Source of the DNA: Rhodocyclales bacterium GT-UBC
GTDB taxonomy: Bacteria > Pseudomonadota > Gammaproteobacteria > Burkholderiales > Rhodocyclaceae
Direction: 5' to 3'
Assembly: GCA_003583745.1 (NCBI GenBank)
Contig: QXPY01000007.1
Coordinates: 1 to 64,000 of the forward strand
Length of the DNA: 64,000 nt
The position numbers and the translations under genes are program-made. This document shows positions 24,790 through 34,805 of the stretch, one piece after another. The notes below the pieces were generated by a model. It had not been told where the DNA came from, did no database searches, and was given only the letters and a program-made list of their open reading frames with translations. Every line of letters starts with the position of its first letter. The stretch's first letter is position 1.

Positions 24790-25629
24790 ATGCATTCTCC
24801 CATCAAGAACGCATTAACCATCGATGTCGAAGACTACTTTCAAGTCTCGGCATTTGCTCAACATATTCCGCGCGATCAATGGCCGTCGAGGGAATGCCGG
24901 GTTGAGCGAAATATCGATCGAATTCTCGGCATGCTTGACGACCATAAAACGCAGGCCACCTTTTTCACCCTGGGCTGGATTGCAGAACGCTATCCGCAAA
25001 CCATCCGGCGGATAGTCGACAGCGGACATGAATTGGCCAGCCACGGCTATGGGCATGAACGCGCCAGCAATCAGACGCCGGATATTTTTTATTCGGACAT
25101 TCGCACGGCAAAACTGATTCTCGAAGATTTAGCCGGTTACGAGATCAAAGGTTACCGCGCCCCAAGCTTCTCGATTGGCGCCAGTAATCTCTGGGCATTC
25201 GAATGCCTGGAGCGCGCCGGCTACGCCTACAGCTCGAGCATTTACCCGATACGCCATGATCATTACGGCATGCCCGATGCCCCTCGCCATGCCCATAAAA
25301 TCGGCGAACTACTTGAGGTTCCGGCAACGACTTTGCGCCTGCTACGACGCAACTGGCCGGCCAGCGGCGGCGGTTACTTCCGACTCATGCCTTACGGTAT
25401 GTCGCGCTGGATGATTCAGCGCATCAACCGAACCGACAACATGCCGACCGTATTTTATTTTCATCCCTGGGAAATCGACGAAGGCCAACCGCGCATTGAC
25501 GGCATCGGCCTCAAAACCCGATTCCGCCACTACGTCAATATCAACCGGATGGAAATGCGTTTGCGCTGCCTTCTGAACGACTTCCCCTGGGACCGGATGG
25601 ACAGGATTTTTCTCGGCACAGCAGCATGA
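24790..25629 (+). CDS. XrtA-system polysaccharide deacetylase (DUF3473)
   Basis: A 279-residue NodB-fold carbohydrate esterase (TIGR03006 type with C-terminal DUF3473). The metal/active-site motif TIDVEDYFQV sits at the N-terminus, SHGYGHERA supplies the His pair, GYRAPSFSIG is motif 3, and the C-terminal part has GGYFRLMP and VFYFHPWEID. No signal peptide, so it is cytosolic and probably removes N-acetyl groups from lipid-linked intermediates. The next gene overlaps by 4 bp. Confidence 0.92.
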   Translation: MHSPIKNALTIDVEDYFQVSAFAQHIPRDQWPSRECRVERNIDRILGMLDDHKTQATFFTLGWIAERYPQTIRRIVDSGHELASHGYGHERASNQTPDIFYSDIRTAKLILEDLAGYEIKGYRAPSFSIGASNLWAFECLERAGYAYSSSIYPIRHDHYGMPDAPRHAHKIGELLEVPATTLRLLRRNWPASGGGYFRLMPYGMSRWMIQRINRTDNMPTVFYFHPWEIDEGQPRIDGIGLKTRFRHYVNINRMEMRLRCLLNDFPWDRMDRIFLGTAA

Positions 25630-26663
25630 TGATGGTCAAATGGCTCGACCCGACGGACGAAGCAACAGTCCAACGTTGGGAAAAATTCGTCGAAAACTGC
25701 GCGGAGGCCAGTTTTTTCCATAAGTCGGGTTGGCAGGAAATCATCCAAAAGGTATTCAAACATGATACCTATTTCCTTTTCGTCGAAAACGACTGCACGA
25801 TTGAAGGCGTGCTGCCACTCGTCCACGTCAATAGTCTGCTCTTCGGCAACTCGCTGATCTCCCTGCCCTTTGCCGTTTATGGTGGAATCGCCGCCAATAG
25901 CGAGGCAGCGGCCAAGGCTCTGGAAGAAGAGGCCGAACGTATTGCGCTGAAACTCGGCGTAGCGCATCTCGAATTCAGAAATCTGAAGCCTCGCCATACA
26001 GACTGGCCGACCCAGGACATCTACGTGACCTTCAGAAAGGAATTGCACACGGAGGTCGAGGCCAACATGCTGGCCATTCCGCGCAAGCAGCGCGCCATGG
26101 TTCGCAAGGGCATCAAAAATGGGCTGATCAGTCAGATCGATTCGAATGCTGACCGATTTTTCAAGTTGTTCGCCGACAACGTTCACCGTCATGGCACTCC
26201 TGCACTACCGAAGCGCTATTTCGAAGCACTGATGAAAACATTTGGTCAGGACTGCGAAATCCTGACTGTAAGCACGCCCGATGGTCAGGCACTGAGTAGT
26301 GTCCTGTCCTTTTACTTCCGCGACGAAGTATTGCCGTACTATGCCGGCGATCATGAAGGCGCGCGCGATCTTGCCGCCAACGATTTCAAATACTGGGAGT
26401 TGATGCGCCTAGCCTGCGAGAGGGGAATCAGGATATTTGATTACGGTCGCAGCAAGGTCGGCACAGGCCCCTATGCGTTCAAGAAAAACTGGGGCTTCGA
26501 GCCGCAGGCTCTCCATTACGAATATCGCTTGTACAAGCGTGATGCCATCCCCCAGAACAATCCGAACAACGCCAAATTCAAGTACTTCATCGAGATCTGG
26601 CGTCGCATGCCGATCGGCCTCGCCAACTGGCTCGGACCGCACATCGTCCGCAATCTCGGTTAG
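25626..26663 (+). CDS. FemAB-family XrtA/PEP-CTERM-associated protein
   Basis: A 345-residue protein with tandem GNAT folds of the FemAB family (TIGR03019). Visible segments: EASFFHKSGWQEIIQKVF, LEFRNLKPRH, AIPRKQRAMVRKGIKNGL, VLSFYFRDEVLPYYAGDHEGARDLAANDFKYWELM, and FDYGRSKVGTGPYAFKKNWGFEPQALHYEY. FemAB enzymes transfer amino acids from aminoacyl-tRNA. Here an amino acid or acyl group might be added to the polymer or a PEP-CTERM protein, which is inference. It starts inside the deacetylase stop. Confidence 0.9.
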   Translation: MMMVKWLDPTDEATVQRWEKFVENCAEASFFHKSGWQEIIQKVFKHDTYFLFVENDCTIEGVLPLVHVNSLLFGNSLISLPFAVYGGIAANSEAAAKALEEEAERIALKLGVAHLEFRNLKPRHTDWPTQDIYVTFRKELHTEVEANMLAIPRKQRAMVRKGIKNGLISQIDSNADRFFKLFADNVHRHGTPALPKRYFEALMKTFGQDCEILTVSTPDGQALSSVLSFYFRDEVLPYYAGDHEGARDLAANDFKYWELMRLACERGIRIFDYGRSKVGTGPYAFKKNWGFEPQALHYEYRLYKRDAIPQNNPNNAKFKYFIEIWRRMPIGLANWLGPHIVRNLG

Positions 26664-26672
26664 GGGCCATCC

Positions 26673-27878
26673 TTGGCAAACATTCTCTATCTGGTACATC
26701 GCCTCCCTTATCCGCCGAACAAAGGCGATAAGGTTCGTTCCTTCAATTTGCTCAAGCATCTGCTAAAAAATCACTCGGTTTATCTCGGCACATTCATCGA
26801 CGATCCGGACGATGCGCAGCATCTCCCAATCTTGCGCGACATGTGCGCCGACCTCCACGTCGCCAAGCTGAATGCGAGGACGGCAAAAATTCGTAGTTTG
26901 AACGGACTGCTGGCCGGTGATCCGCTCACCCTTCGCTACTATCGCGATGCAGGACTGCAAACCTGGATCGATCAAACATTAAAGCTCCGCGCCATCGACG
27001 CAATCGTCATTTTTTGCTCGGCCATGGCGCAATACGTCGATCGTCGGCAACGTCTGCCAGTCTTGATTGACTTCGTCGACGTCGACTCCGCCAAGTGGTC
27101 ACAATACGCCGAAAAACATCGCTGGCCGCTGTCCTGGATTTACCGGCGGGAAGGGCGATTGCTGCTCAATTACGAGCGTCTGATTGCGGCCCGCTCAACC
27201 CGGTCCTTTTTCGTCACCGAGGCAGAAACCAGCTTGTTTGCCAATCAGGCTCCGGAATGCCAAGTGAAGCTTGAAGCCATGTGCAATGGCGTCGATGCTG
27301 AGTTCTTTGCCGTTGACCCAGCACGTCAAACACCTTTCCCTGCGGGCAAAATACCGATCGTATTCACCGGCGCCATGGACTATTGGCCCAATATCGATGC
27401 GGTGAGCTGGTTTGCCAAGGAGACCTTGCCGCTCCTGCTCAAACAGAACCCCGCCATCTGTTTCTATATCGTCGGCCGCGCGCCGACTCCCGAAGTGCAA
27501 GCCTTGGCAAACGAGCACGTCGTGGTCACCGGCACGGTCGCTGATGTCCGCCCCTATCTCCAGCACGCGGCGTGCGTTGTCGCTCCGCTGCGTGTTGCGC
27601 GCGGTATCCAGAACAAAATTCTCGAAGCCATGGCCATGGCCTGTGCGGTCATCACCACACGCGATTGCGCCCGCGTAGTCGACGCCGAAGAAGGCAACGA
27701 ACTCCTTGCGGCAACAACCCCGGAAGAATTCTCGAACCAGGTTGCGCAATTGCTCGATGATCCGGCGCAGGTAAGGCGAATCGGCGAAAAAGCTCGTACC
27801 CGGGTGATGGAACGCTACAGCTGGGAAGCCCACATGGGCCGCATCGACCGTTATCTGCCAACTCAAGCACGGACATGA
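26673..27878 (+). CDS. XrtA-associated glycosyltransferase (TIGR03087 type, GT4)
   Basis: A 401-residue GT-B fold glycosyltransferase. The start is TTG at 26673 with an AGGGG ribosome site; the family start NILYLVHRLPYPPNKGDKVRSFNLL supports it. C-terminal nucleotide-sugar domain: MCNGVDAEFFA, FTGAMDYWPNIDAVSWF, VVTGTVADVRPYLQHAACVVAPLRVARGIQNKILEAMAM. It is one of three glycosyltransferases that co-occur with exosortase A. It overlaps the xrtA gene by 4 bp. Donor and acceptor sugars cannot be told. Confidence 0.92.
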   Translation: MANILYLVHRLPYPPNKGDKVRSFNLLKHLLKNHSVYLGTFIDDPDDAQHLPILRDMCADLHVAKLNARTAKIRSLNGLLAGDPLTLRYYRDAGLQTWIDQTLKLRAIDAIVIFCSAMAQYVDRRQRLPVLIDFVDVDSAKWSQYAEKHRWPLSWIYRREGRLLLNYERLIAARSTRSFFVTEAETSLFANQAPECQVKLEAMCNGVDAEFFAVDPARQTPFPAGKIPIVFTGAMDYWPNIDAVSWFAKETLPLLLKQNPAICFYIVGRAPTPEVQALANEHVVVTGTVADVRPYLQHAACVVAPLRVARGIQNKILEAMAMACAVITTRDCARVVDAEEGNELLAATTPEEFSNQVAQLLDDPAQVRRIGEKARTRVMERYSWEAHMGRIDRYLPTQART

Positions 27879-29395
27879 ATACGGCAAACTCTGCACACGG
27901 TTGGAGAGATCCCGGCATAGCCCTATTCGTCCTTCTCGCCTGGACCCTGTATTGGTATGCCGATACGCTTGCCGCGATGGTCGCCATCTGGGCGCGCTCC
28001 GACACCTATGCCCATGCCTTTCTCGTTTTCCCGATCAGCCTGTGGCTCATCTGGCAAAAACGCCACGAGCTATCGATCCAAACCCCTAAGCCTTCCTGGA
28101 GGCTGGCTCTCCTCATCGGTGCCAGTGCGACACTCTGGCTGGTGGGGGAACTGGCTTCAGCCAACGCGCCGACGCAGCTCGCCCTGATTGCCACATTGGT
28201 ATTGACTGTCGTCGCCTCGACGGGCCAGGCCATTAGCAAAAAGATCCTTTTCCCACTGGCCTTCCTGTTTTTCTCGGTACCGATCGGCGACTTCATGCTG
28301 CCTCAATTGATGGAATGGACCGCCTCCTTTACGGTCTTTGCCTTGCGATTGAGCGGCATTCCGGTTTATCGGGAAGGTTTGCAATTCGTCATTCCGTCGG
28401 GCAACTGGTCGGTGGTGGAAGCATGCAGCGGGGTACGCTACATCATCGCTTCGCTGACAGTTGGCCTGTTGTTTGCCTATCTCAACTTTCAGTCGACCAA
28501 AAAACGGCTGGTCTTCACGCTCTTTTCACTACTTGTTCCTGTCCTCGCCAACTGGCTTCGTGCCTACATGATTGTGATGCTGGGACATCTCTCAAACAAC
28601 CGGCTGGCAGCCGGCGTAGACCACCTGATCTACGGCTGGCTATTTTTCGGTCTGGTCATTACCGTCATGTTCTGGATCGGCTCGCGCTGGAGCGACCCGG
28701 TCATCGAGGCTGGATGTTCCGGGACGCAACAACCACCCCAAGTCGGAAAGAACACCCCTTGGCCGACCTGGGGACTGATCGCACTGCTCACTGCAAGCGG
28801 TCCGCTCGCCTACCGGGTGATCGATGCCCAAGAGAGAAATGCAGCGTTTTTTCCGGGCCCCTTACCGGCACCGACCGAATGGACGGCAACCCCTCTATTT
28901 ACGAGCTGGAACCCGACATTCGGCAATCCGTCGACCGAAATGCACAGCGCATTCGCTCGGCAAGGCGAAGTAGTGGGTGTCTACATTGCCTACTACCGCA
29001 ATCAGGACTACGACCATAAGCTGATTACCTCGACCAATACGCTTGTCCGTAGTAGCGATCCGATCTGGTCCATCATCGACCAACGAAGCCGCCTTGTCGA
29101 ACTTGCCAATTCCGTTACCCGGGTTCGAAGCAGTACGTTACTGGGCAAGGAGTCCCCAATTCCCCGCCGCCTGACCATGTGGCAGTGGTACTGGATAAAC
29201 GGAAAAATCACCGCGTCCGAGTTCGAAGCCAAGTGGCTGACCGCCCTCTCTCGCCTGCAAGGCCATGGTGACGGTTCGGCTGCCATCGTCGTCTATGCCC
29301 CCGAGGAGCAGGCCGAACAATCCTTGCCCGTATTTACCAAAGGCCTGGCAACTGAGCTCGACCAGCTACTGAACTCCAGGCAAGCGTCCCGATGA
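27875..29395 (+). CDS. xrtA: Exosortase A (XrtA/EpsH) fused to an EpsI domain
   Basis: A 506-residue membrane protease/transpeptidase that recognises the PEP-CTERM signal. Residues 1-270 are the exosortase domain with about eight membrane helices and the catalytic triad Cys184 (EACSGVRY), Arg229 (NWLRAYM) and His250 (GVDHLIYGW). Residues about 310-500 form the periplasmic EpsI domain (DUF3485/TIGR02914; TAYYRNQ-like VYIAYYRNQDYDHKLITSTN). This fusion is typical of the XrtA subtype. It is embedded between the TIGR03087 and TIGR03088 glycosyltransferase genes with 4-bp overlaps on both sides. Substrate in this window: the PEP-CTERM protein at 15648. Confidence 0.96.
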   Translation: MNTANSAHGWRDPGIALFVLLAWTLYWYADTLAAMVAIWARSDTYAHAFLVFPISLWLIWQKRHELSIQTPKPSWRLALLIGASATLWLVGELASANAPTQLALIATLVLTVVASTGQAISKKILFPLAFLFFSVPIGDFMLPQLMEWTASFTVFALRLSGIPVYREGLQFVIPSGNWSVVEACSGVRYIIASLTVGLLFAYLNFQSTKKRLVFTLFSLLVPVLANWLRAYMIVMLGHLSNNRLAAGVDHLIYGWLFFGLVITVMFWIGSRWSDPVIEAGCSGTQQPPQVGKNTPWPTWGLIALLTASGPLAYRVIDAQERNAAFFPGPLPAPTEWTATPLFTSWNPTFGNPSTEMHSAFARQGEVVGVYIAYYRNQDYDHKLITSTNTLVRSSDPIWSIIDQRSRLVELANSVTRVRSSTLLGKESPIPRRLTMWQWYWINGKITASEFEAKWLTALSRLQGHGDGSAAIVVYAPEEQAEQSLPVFTKGLATELDQLLNSRQASR

Positions 29396-30561
29396 GTCAA
29401 GATCGACGTCCATTGATCGCTCATGTTTTATATCGGTTCGATACCGGCGGGCTCGAAAACGGTGTCGTCAACCTGATCAACCACCTGCCACACGACAAGT
29501 ATCGCCACGCCATCATCGCACTCACCGAAATCACCGCATTTCGACAACGTATCCAGCGTAAGGATGTAGAGTTCATTGCCTTGCACAAGAAGCCGGGACA
29601 CGGCTTCTGGCTTTATCCAGAGCTTTTCCGACTGTTTCGCAAACTCCGCCCCGGGATTGTCCACACCCGCAACCTGGCCGCCCTCGAAGCAGCCGTTCCA
29701 GCCTGGCTGGCAGGCGTTCCAGGGCGCTTGCATAGCGAACATGGCCGCGAAGGGGCCGATCTCGATCCGGCTCATCCGAAATACCGGCTGATGCGTCGCC
29801 TATACCGGCCGTTCGTGACAAATTACCTGGCCCTGTCTGCCGACCTGTCGCACTATCTGAGCCATTACATCGGAATACCCGAACACAAACTCAGTCAGAT
29901 ATACAACGGTGTGGATAGCAAACGATTCTTTGGCGGGGTTGAACGACAGCCCATACCGGATTGTCCTTTTCAATCGCCGGCACATTGGTTTTTAGGGACC
30001 ATCGGGCGGATGCACGTAGTCAAAGATCAAATGAATCTGGCCCAGGCAGTTGCTTGCGCGCTGGACAAGCAGCCCGACCTTAGGCGGCGCCTCAGGCTGT
30101 TGATGATCGGCGACGGCCCTGAACGGACCCGCATCGAATCCTATCTGAAGCAATCCGGACTCACCGATATCGCCTGGACCCCTGGAGAACGCGACGATGC
30201 ACCGGCCATTCTGCGCGGCCTGGATTGCTTTGTCCTGCCTTCCAAATCGGAAGGCATCTCGAACACCATTCTCGAAGCCATGGCCACCTCGCTCCCGGTC
30301 ATTGCCACCGATGTCGGCGGCAACCCGGAACTGGTGCAAGCTGGGCTGACAGGAAAGCTCGTCGCCGCCGAAGATCCCGCCGCGCTGGCCGACGCCATCA
30401 TCGACTACGCAAACCATCCCGACTCCGCCAAGCAAGCCGGTATGGCCGGGAGAAAAGCGGTCGAATCAAAATTCAGCCTCGACGCCATGATCAAGGCATA
30501 CTGCGCGCTTTACGACGGACTGCTTCCCGCCAGCCCACAGGCCTCCCATCGTCCCTCCTGA
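29392..30561 (+). CDS. XrtA-associated glycosyltransferase (TIGR03088 type, GT4)
   Basis: A 389-residue GT4 enzyme. The N-terminal acceptor domain begins LIAHVLYRFDTGGLENGVVNLINHLP; the C-terminal donor domain has IYNGVDSKRFF, GTIGRMHVVKDQMNL and PSKSEGISNTILEAMATSLPVIATDVGGNPELV (E-x7-E). It is the second of the exosortase-A-linked transferases. It overlaps xrtA by 4 bp; the amidotransferase follows 10 bp later. Confidence 0.92.
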   Translation: MSQDRRPLIAHVLYRFDTGGLENGVVNLINHLPHDKYRHAIIALTEITAFRQRIQRKDVEFIALHKKPGHGFWLYPELFRLFRKLRPGIVHTRNLAALEAAVPAWLAGVPGRLHSEHGREGADLDPAHPKYRLMRRLYRPFVTNYLALSADLSHYLSHYIGIPEHKLSQIYNGVDSKRFFGGVERQPIPDCPFQSPAHWFLGTIGRMHVVKDQMNLAQAVACALDKQPDLRRRLRLLMIGDGPERTRIESYLKQSGLTDIAWTPGERDDAPAILRGLDCFVLPSKSEGISNTILEAMATSLPVIATDVGGNPELVQAGLTGKLVAAEDPAALADAIIDYANHPDSAKQAGMAGRKAVESKFSLDAMIKAYCALYDGLLPASPQASHRPS

Positions 30562-30571
30562 GACCACGACC

Positions 30572-32500
30572 ATGTGCGGAATTACCGGCATCTTCGACCT
30601 ACGCCAACAACGGATCATCGACGCCGCAACGCTGGCTCGCATGAACGAGGCGCAGCACCATCGCGGCCCCAACGAAGGCGGACAACATCTTGAGGCCGGT
30701 ATCGGGCTCGGCCATCGCCGCCTCTCGATCATCGATCTGAGCACCGGCCAGCAGCCGCTCTACAACGAAGACCGCTCGGTCTGCGTGGTATTCAATGGCG
30801 AAATCTACAACTACCAGGCGCTGATCCCCGAACTGCAGGCCTTGGGACATGTCTTTCACACGCGCAGCGACACCGAGGTCATCGTGCATGCCTGGGAGGC
30901 CTGGGGAGAAAACTGCGTCCAGCGTTTTCGCGGCATGTTTGCCTTTGCCTTGTGGGACAGCACGCAGCAAATCCTCTTCCTGGCCCGCGACCGGCTCGGC
31001 GTCAAACCGCTGTATTACGCCGAACTGGACGATGACACGCTGATCTTCGGCTCCGAACTGAAGTCCCTGCTGGCCCACGGCGGCCTGTCGCGGCAACTCG
31101 ACCCGCTGGCTGTCGAAGAGTACTTTGCCCTCGGCTATGTCGCCGAACCGCGCAGCATCTTTCGCCAGGCCCGCAAGCTACCGCCGGGACATACGCTTTT
31201 GCTCCGCCGCGGCCAGCCCGTTCCGCCGACACGGGAATACTGGGACGTCCGCTTCACGCTGAACAATCCGCTGAGCCAGGAAGCGGCCTGCGCCGAGCTC
31301 AATGACAAGCTGGCCGAATCGGTTCGCCTGCGGATGATTTCCGAAGTACCGCTCGGCGCCTTCCTCTCCGGCGGCGTCGATTCGAGCGCCGTCGTGGCGG
31401 TGATGGCCGGTCTATCGGAAGAACCGGTCAATACCTGCTCGATCGGCTTCGACGATCCCAAGTTCAACGAATCGGCCTTTGCCCAAATGGTGGCTGATCG
31501 CTACCAGACGCACCATCATCTTGAAGTCGTGCAAAGCGACGATTTCGATCTGATCGACACCCTGGCCGAACTGTACGACGAACCCTTTGCCGACAGCTCG
31601 GCGATTCCGACCTACCGCGTCTGCCAGCTGGCTCGCCAGCACGTCACCGTGGCGCTGTCGGGCGACGGCGGCGACGAAAGCTTTGGCGGCTATCGCCGCT
31701 ATCGCCTGCACCTGCGCGAAGAACGCCGCCGTGCCCTGCTCCCGGCCGGCTTGCGCCGCCCGCTGTTCGGCCTGCTCAGCCAGGCCTATCCGGATATCCC
31801 CTGGGCACCTCGCGTACTTCGAGCCCAATCGACCTTCGCCGAAATGGCGCGCGACTCGGTCGACGCCTACTTCCACCAGATCTCCGTACTGCGCCAACCG
31901 CTGCGCGACCGGCTGTACAGCCGGGAATTCAAACAGCGCCTGGACGGCTACAACGCCCGCGAGGTGTTTGCCTACCACGCCGCCCGGGCCGGCACCGACG
32001 ACCCGCTCGCCCTCATTCAATATCTCGATCTGAAAACCTATCTGGTCGGCGACATCAACACCAAGGTCGATCGGGCCAGCATGGCGCATTCCCTCGAAGT
32101 CCGCGAACCCCTGATGGACCACGAACTGATCGAATGGCTGGCGAGCTTGCCGAGCCAATTGAAGATCCAGGGGGACGAAGGCAAGTTCCTCCTGAAAAAG
32201 GCCATGGAGCCGAAATTGCCGGCCGATGTCCTCTACCGGCCCAAAATGGGCTTCGCCGTTCCCCTCGCCGCCTGGTTCCGCGGCCCGCTCAAGGCACGCG
32301 TCAGAACGGCCATTCTCGGACCACGCCTGGCCGCAACCGGCTGGTTCGACCCCGGCTACCTGCAACACCTGCTCGATGCACATCAATCCGGGCAACGCGA
32401 CTACAGCGCCCCGCTGTGGTCGCTGCTGATGTTCGAAGCCTTCCTGCGCAAGGTCGTCGACGCACCGTCCGTCGCCACTCCTTTCCCGACAAGCCCATGA
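30572..32500 (+). CDS. XrtA-associated amidotransferase 1 (asparagine-synthase-like)
   Basis: A 642-residue class II glutamine amidotransferase of the asparagine synthase family (TIGR03108 type). Cys2 in MCGITGIFD is the glutaminase nucleophile and RGPNEGG and NGEIYN complete that site. The synthetase half has the PP-loop SGGVDSS at 266-272, ALSGDGGDESFGGYRRY, and KVDRASMAHSLEVREPLMDHELIEW. It should amidate a carboxylate, perhaps a uronic acid or acidic substituent of the repeat unit, rather than free aspartate (inference from context). The next gene overlaps by 4 bp. Confidence 0.94.
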   Translation: MCGITGIFDLRQQRIIDAATLARMNEAQHHRGPNEGGQHLEAGIGLGHRRLSIIDLSTGQQPLYNEDRSVCVVFNGEIYNYQALIPELQALGHVFHTRSDTEVIVHAWEAWGENCVQRFRGMFAFALWDSTQQILFLARDRLGVKPLYYAELDDDTLIFGSELKSLLAHGGLSRQLDPLAVEEYFALGYVAEPRSIFRQARKLPPGHTLLLRRGQPVPPTREYWDVRFTLNNPLSQEAACAELNDKLAESVRLRMISEVPLGAFLSGGVDSSAVVAVMAGLSEEPVNTCSIGFDDPKFNESAFAQMVADRYQTHHHLEVVQSDDFDLIDTLAELYDEPFADSSAIPTYRVCQLARQHVTVALSGDGGDESFGGYRRYRLHLREERRRALLPAGLRRPLFGLLSQAYPDIPWAPRVLRAQSTFAEMARDSVDAYFHQISVLRQPLRDRLYSREFKQRLDGYNAREVFAYHAARAGTDDPLALIQYLDLKTYLVGDINTKVDRASMAHSLEVREPLMDHELIEWLASLPSQLKIQGDEGKFLLKKAMEPKLPADVLYRPKMGFAVPLAAWFRGPLKARVRTAILGPRLAATGWFDPGYLQHLLDAHQSGQRDYSAPLWSLLMFEAFLRKVVDAPSVATPFPTSP

Positions 32501-33717
32501 CAACACGCATCCTCCACGTTCTCGATCACTCGATCCCGCTGCACAGCGGCTACACCTTCCGGACGCTGTCCATCCTGCGCGAGCAACGCAAACTCGGCTG
32601 GGAAACCCATCACCTGACTTCGCCCAAGCAGATCGATTGCGCGGTCGCTGAAGAAGATGTCGATGGCTGGCACTTTTTCCGCACCCCACAGCTCACCGGC
32701 GCCGCCGCCAAATGGCCGGTACTGCGCGAAATCAAGCTGATGCAACAGCTCGAAAGTCGTCTGCGCGAGGTCGCGCTGCACATCAAGCCGGACATCATCC
32801 ACGCCCATTCGCCGGTACTGAACGCCATCCCGGCGCTGCGCGTCGGCCAGGCACTCGGCATCCCGGTCGTCTATGAGGTTCGCGCCTTCTGGGAAGACGC
32901 CGCCGTCGACCATGGCACGACCACCGAAGGCAGCTTGCGCTATCGCCTCACCCGGCAGCTCGAAACCTGGGCGCTGAAGCGCGCCGGACACGTCACGACG
33001 ATCTGCGAAGGTTTGCGCAGCGACATCGCCGCCCGCGGCATCCCGGCCGAACGCATTACCGTCATTCCCAACGCTGTCGACATCGAAGCCTTTGCCGTCG
33101 GCGGCCAGCCGGATGCCGCGCTGAAAGCCCGTCTCGGATTGGATGGCTGCAAGGTAATCGGCTTTATCGGCTCCTTTTATGCCTACGAAGGACTCGATCT
33201 GCTGCTCGACGCACTGCCGCAAGTCCTCGCCAAGGTGCCGGAAGCCCGCGTCTTGCTGGTGGGCGGCGGTCCGCAGGACAAGGCCCTGCAAGCACAGGCC
33301 CAAGGCCTCGGCATCGCCGACAAGGTGATCTTCACCGGCCGGGTGCCGCATGCCGAAGTCCAGCGCTATTACGATCTGGTCGACGTACTGGCCTATCCTC
33401 GCCACTCGATGCGCCTGACGGAGCTGGTCACGCCACTCAAACCGCTGGAAGCCATGGCCCAAGGCCGCGTCCTGATCGCCTCCGACGTCGGCGGCCACAA
33501 GGAATTGATCGAGGACGGCAAAACCGGCGTCCTCTTCCGCGCCGGCTCGGCCGAATCGCTCAGCCGGGCCATACTCGACCTGCTGGCCAAGGAATCGACC
33601 TGGCCGACCATCCGAGCCGCCGGCCGCAACTTCGTCGAGAACGAACGCAACTGGACGAATTCGGTCGCCCGTTATCAGGCCATCTACTCCAACCTGAACC
33701 GGCAGGCGCGCGCATGA
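32497..33717 (+). CDS. XrtA-associated glycosyltransferase (TIGR04063 type, GT4)
   Basis: A 406-residue GT4 enzyme. The ATG at 32497 overlaps the amidotransferase stop (ATGA). Family start: RILHVLDHSIPLHSGYTFRTLSILREQ. Donor domain: IPNAVDIEAF, FIGSFYAYEGLDLLLDALPQV, VDVLAYPRHSMRLTELVTPLKPLEAMAQGRVLIASDVGGHKELI. Third of the three transferases that track exosortase A. It overlaps the next gene by 4 bp. Confidence 0.93.
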   Translation: MTTRILHVLDHSIPLHSGYTFRTLSILREQRKLGWETHHLTSPKQIDCAVAEEDVDGWHFFRTPQLTGAAAKWPVLREIKLMQQLESRLREVALHIKPDIIHAHSPVLNAIPALRVGQALGIPVVYEVRAFWEDAAVDHGTTTEGSLRYRLTRQLETWALKRAGHVTTICEGLRSDIAARGIPAERITVIPNAVDIEAFAVGGQPDAALKARLGLDGCKVIGFIGSFYAYEGLDLLLDALPQVLAKVPEARVLLVGGGPQDKALQAQAQGLGIADKVIFTGRVPHAEVQRYYDLVDVLAYPRHSMRLTELVTPLKPLEAMAQGRVLIASDVGGHKELIEDGKTGVLFRAGSAESLSRAILDLLAKESTWPTIRAAGRNFVENERNWTNSVARYQAIYSNLNRQARA

Positions 33718-34805
33718 AAAATCGCGCCATCATCATGAGCGGGCCGCTGCCGCCGGCCGTCGGCGGCATGGCCTCGGTACTGGGTGCCCTGCACGCTTCC
33801 TCGCTGTCGCAACGCCACGCCCTGACCCTGTTCGAAACCGGCAAGACAACGCCGGAAAGCCGCCCCCTGTGGCAAGGCATCCTCACCCGCCTCGACCTGA
33901 TGCGGCGCTGGTGGCACTTGATGGGGCAGACACCGCGGCCGATCGCCCACATCCATACCTGCAGCGGTCTGACTTTTTTCCTCGACGGCATCCTGCTGTT
34001 GCTCGCCAAGGCCAGACGAACCCCTACCATTCTCCACATCCACGGCGCCCGCTTCGACCAGTTTCTCGACAGCCTGAATCCTGCCATGGCAGCACTGGCT
34101 CGTTGGCTTGCCCGACGCGCCGATGTCGTTATCGTCCTTTCCCAAGACTGGCGCAACCGTCTCGCCGAACGCCTGCCCGGTGCCAGACTGGCAGTCGTAG
34201 CCAATGGCGTGCCGGGCTTTTCCGGCGAGCGCCAGGCCGAATCCGGCAAGACGCCGCGCTTCCTGTTCCTGGGCAATCTCTGCCGACGCAAGGGGGTTCA
34301 TACCTTGCTCGATGCCATCGAGCAAGCGAAGACCCCATGGCAACTCGACCTCGCCGGCGGTGAGGAAGAACCCGGCTTCACACAATGGACCCACGAACAG
34401 ATTGCTTCGCGCGGCCTGGGCGACCGTGTCCACCTGCTCGGCCCCGTCGTCGGCGAAGCCAAGACGGCACTACTGGCCAAGGCCGATGGCTTCGTTCTTC
34501 CCTCGCTGGCCGAGGGCTTGCCGATGGCCCTGCTGGAAGCGATGGCGGCACGACTCCCGGTTGTCGTCACCCGGGTCGGAGCCATGCCGGAAGTGATTCG
34601 CGACGGTATCGAGGGCTACCTCGTGGCGCCGGAGAATGCCGGCGAACTGGCCGCCGCTTTGGACAAAATAGCCGCCAACCCCGACCAGGGTCTCGCCATG
34701 GGACGGGCAGCCAGCCAAACCTGCGACCAGGCCTACGGGGTCGAGCGCATGGTCGATGCGCTGCTCGCCATCTATAACCGGTTTCCGGTGGAGCACAGGC
34801 AATGA
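33714..34805 (+). CDS. Glycosyltransferase, GT4 family
   Basis: A 363-residue GT-B transferase. It has a Gly-rich N-terminus (SGPLPPAVGGMASVLGAL), AHIHTCSGLTFFLDGI, HIHGARFDQFLD, a donor domain starting FLFLGNLCRRKGVHTLLDAI, and the E-x7-E region PSLAEGLPMALLEAMAARLPVVVTRVGAMPEVI. Sugar specificity unknown. Both ends overlap neighbours by 4 bp, and it is noticeably G+C-rich, as are the genes around it. Confidence 0.9.
   Translation: MKNRAIIMSGPLPPAVGGMASVLGALHASSLSQRHALTLFETGKTTPESRPLWQGILTRLDLMRRWWHLMGQTPRPIAHIHTCSGLTFFLDGILLLLAKARRTPTILHIHGARFDQFLDSLNPAMAALARWLARRADVVIVLSQDWRNRLAERLPGARLAVVANGVPGFSGERQAESGKTPRFLFLGNLCRRKGVHTLLDAIEQAKTPWQLDLAGGEEEPGFTQWTHEQIASRGLGDRVHLLGPVVGEAKTALLAKADGFVLPSLAEGLPMALLEAMAARLPVVVTRVGAMPEVIRDGIEGYLVAPENAGELAAALDKIAANPDQGLAMGRAASQTCDQAYGVERMVDALLAIYNRFPVEHRQ

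Noticed and set aside
31412-32689. A 425-codon minus-strand frame, and similar long ones at 32401-33498 and 35009-36013
   Set aside because: Shadow frames opposite G+C-rich amidotransferase, glycosyltransferase and CapK-like genes; composition is the mirror of codon bias in the real genes.
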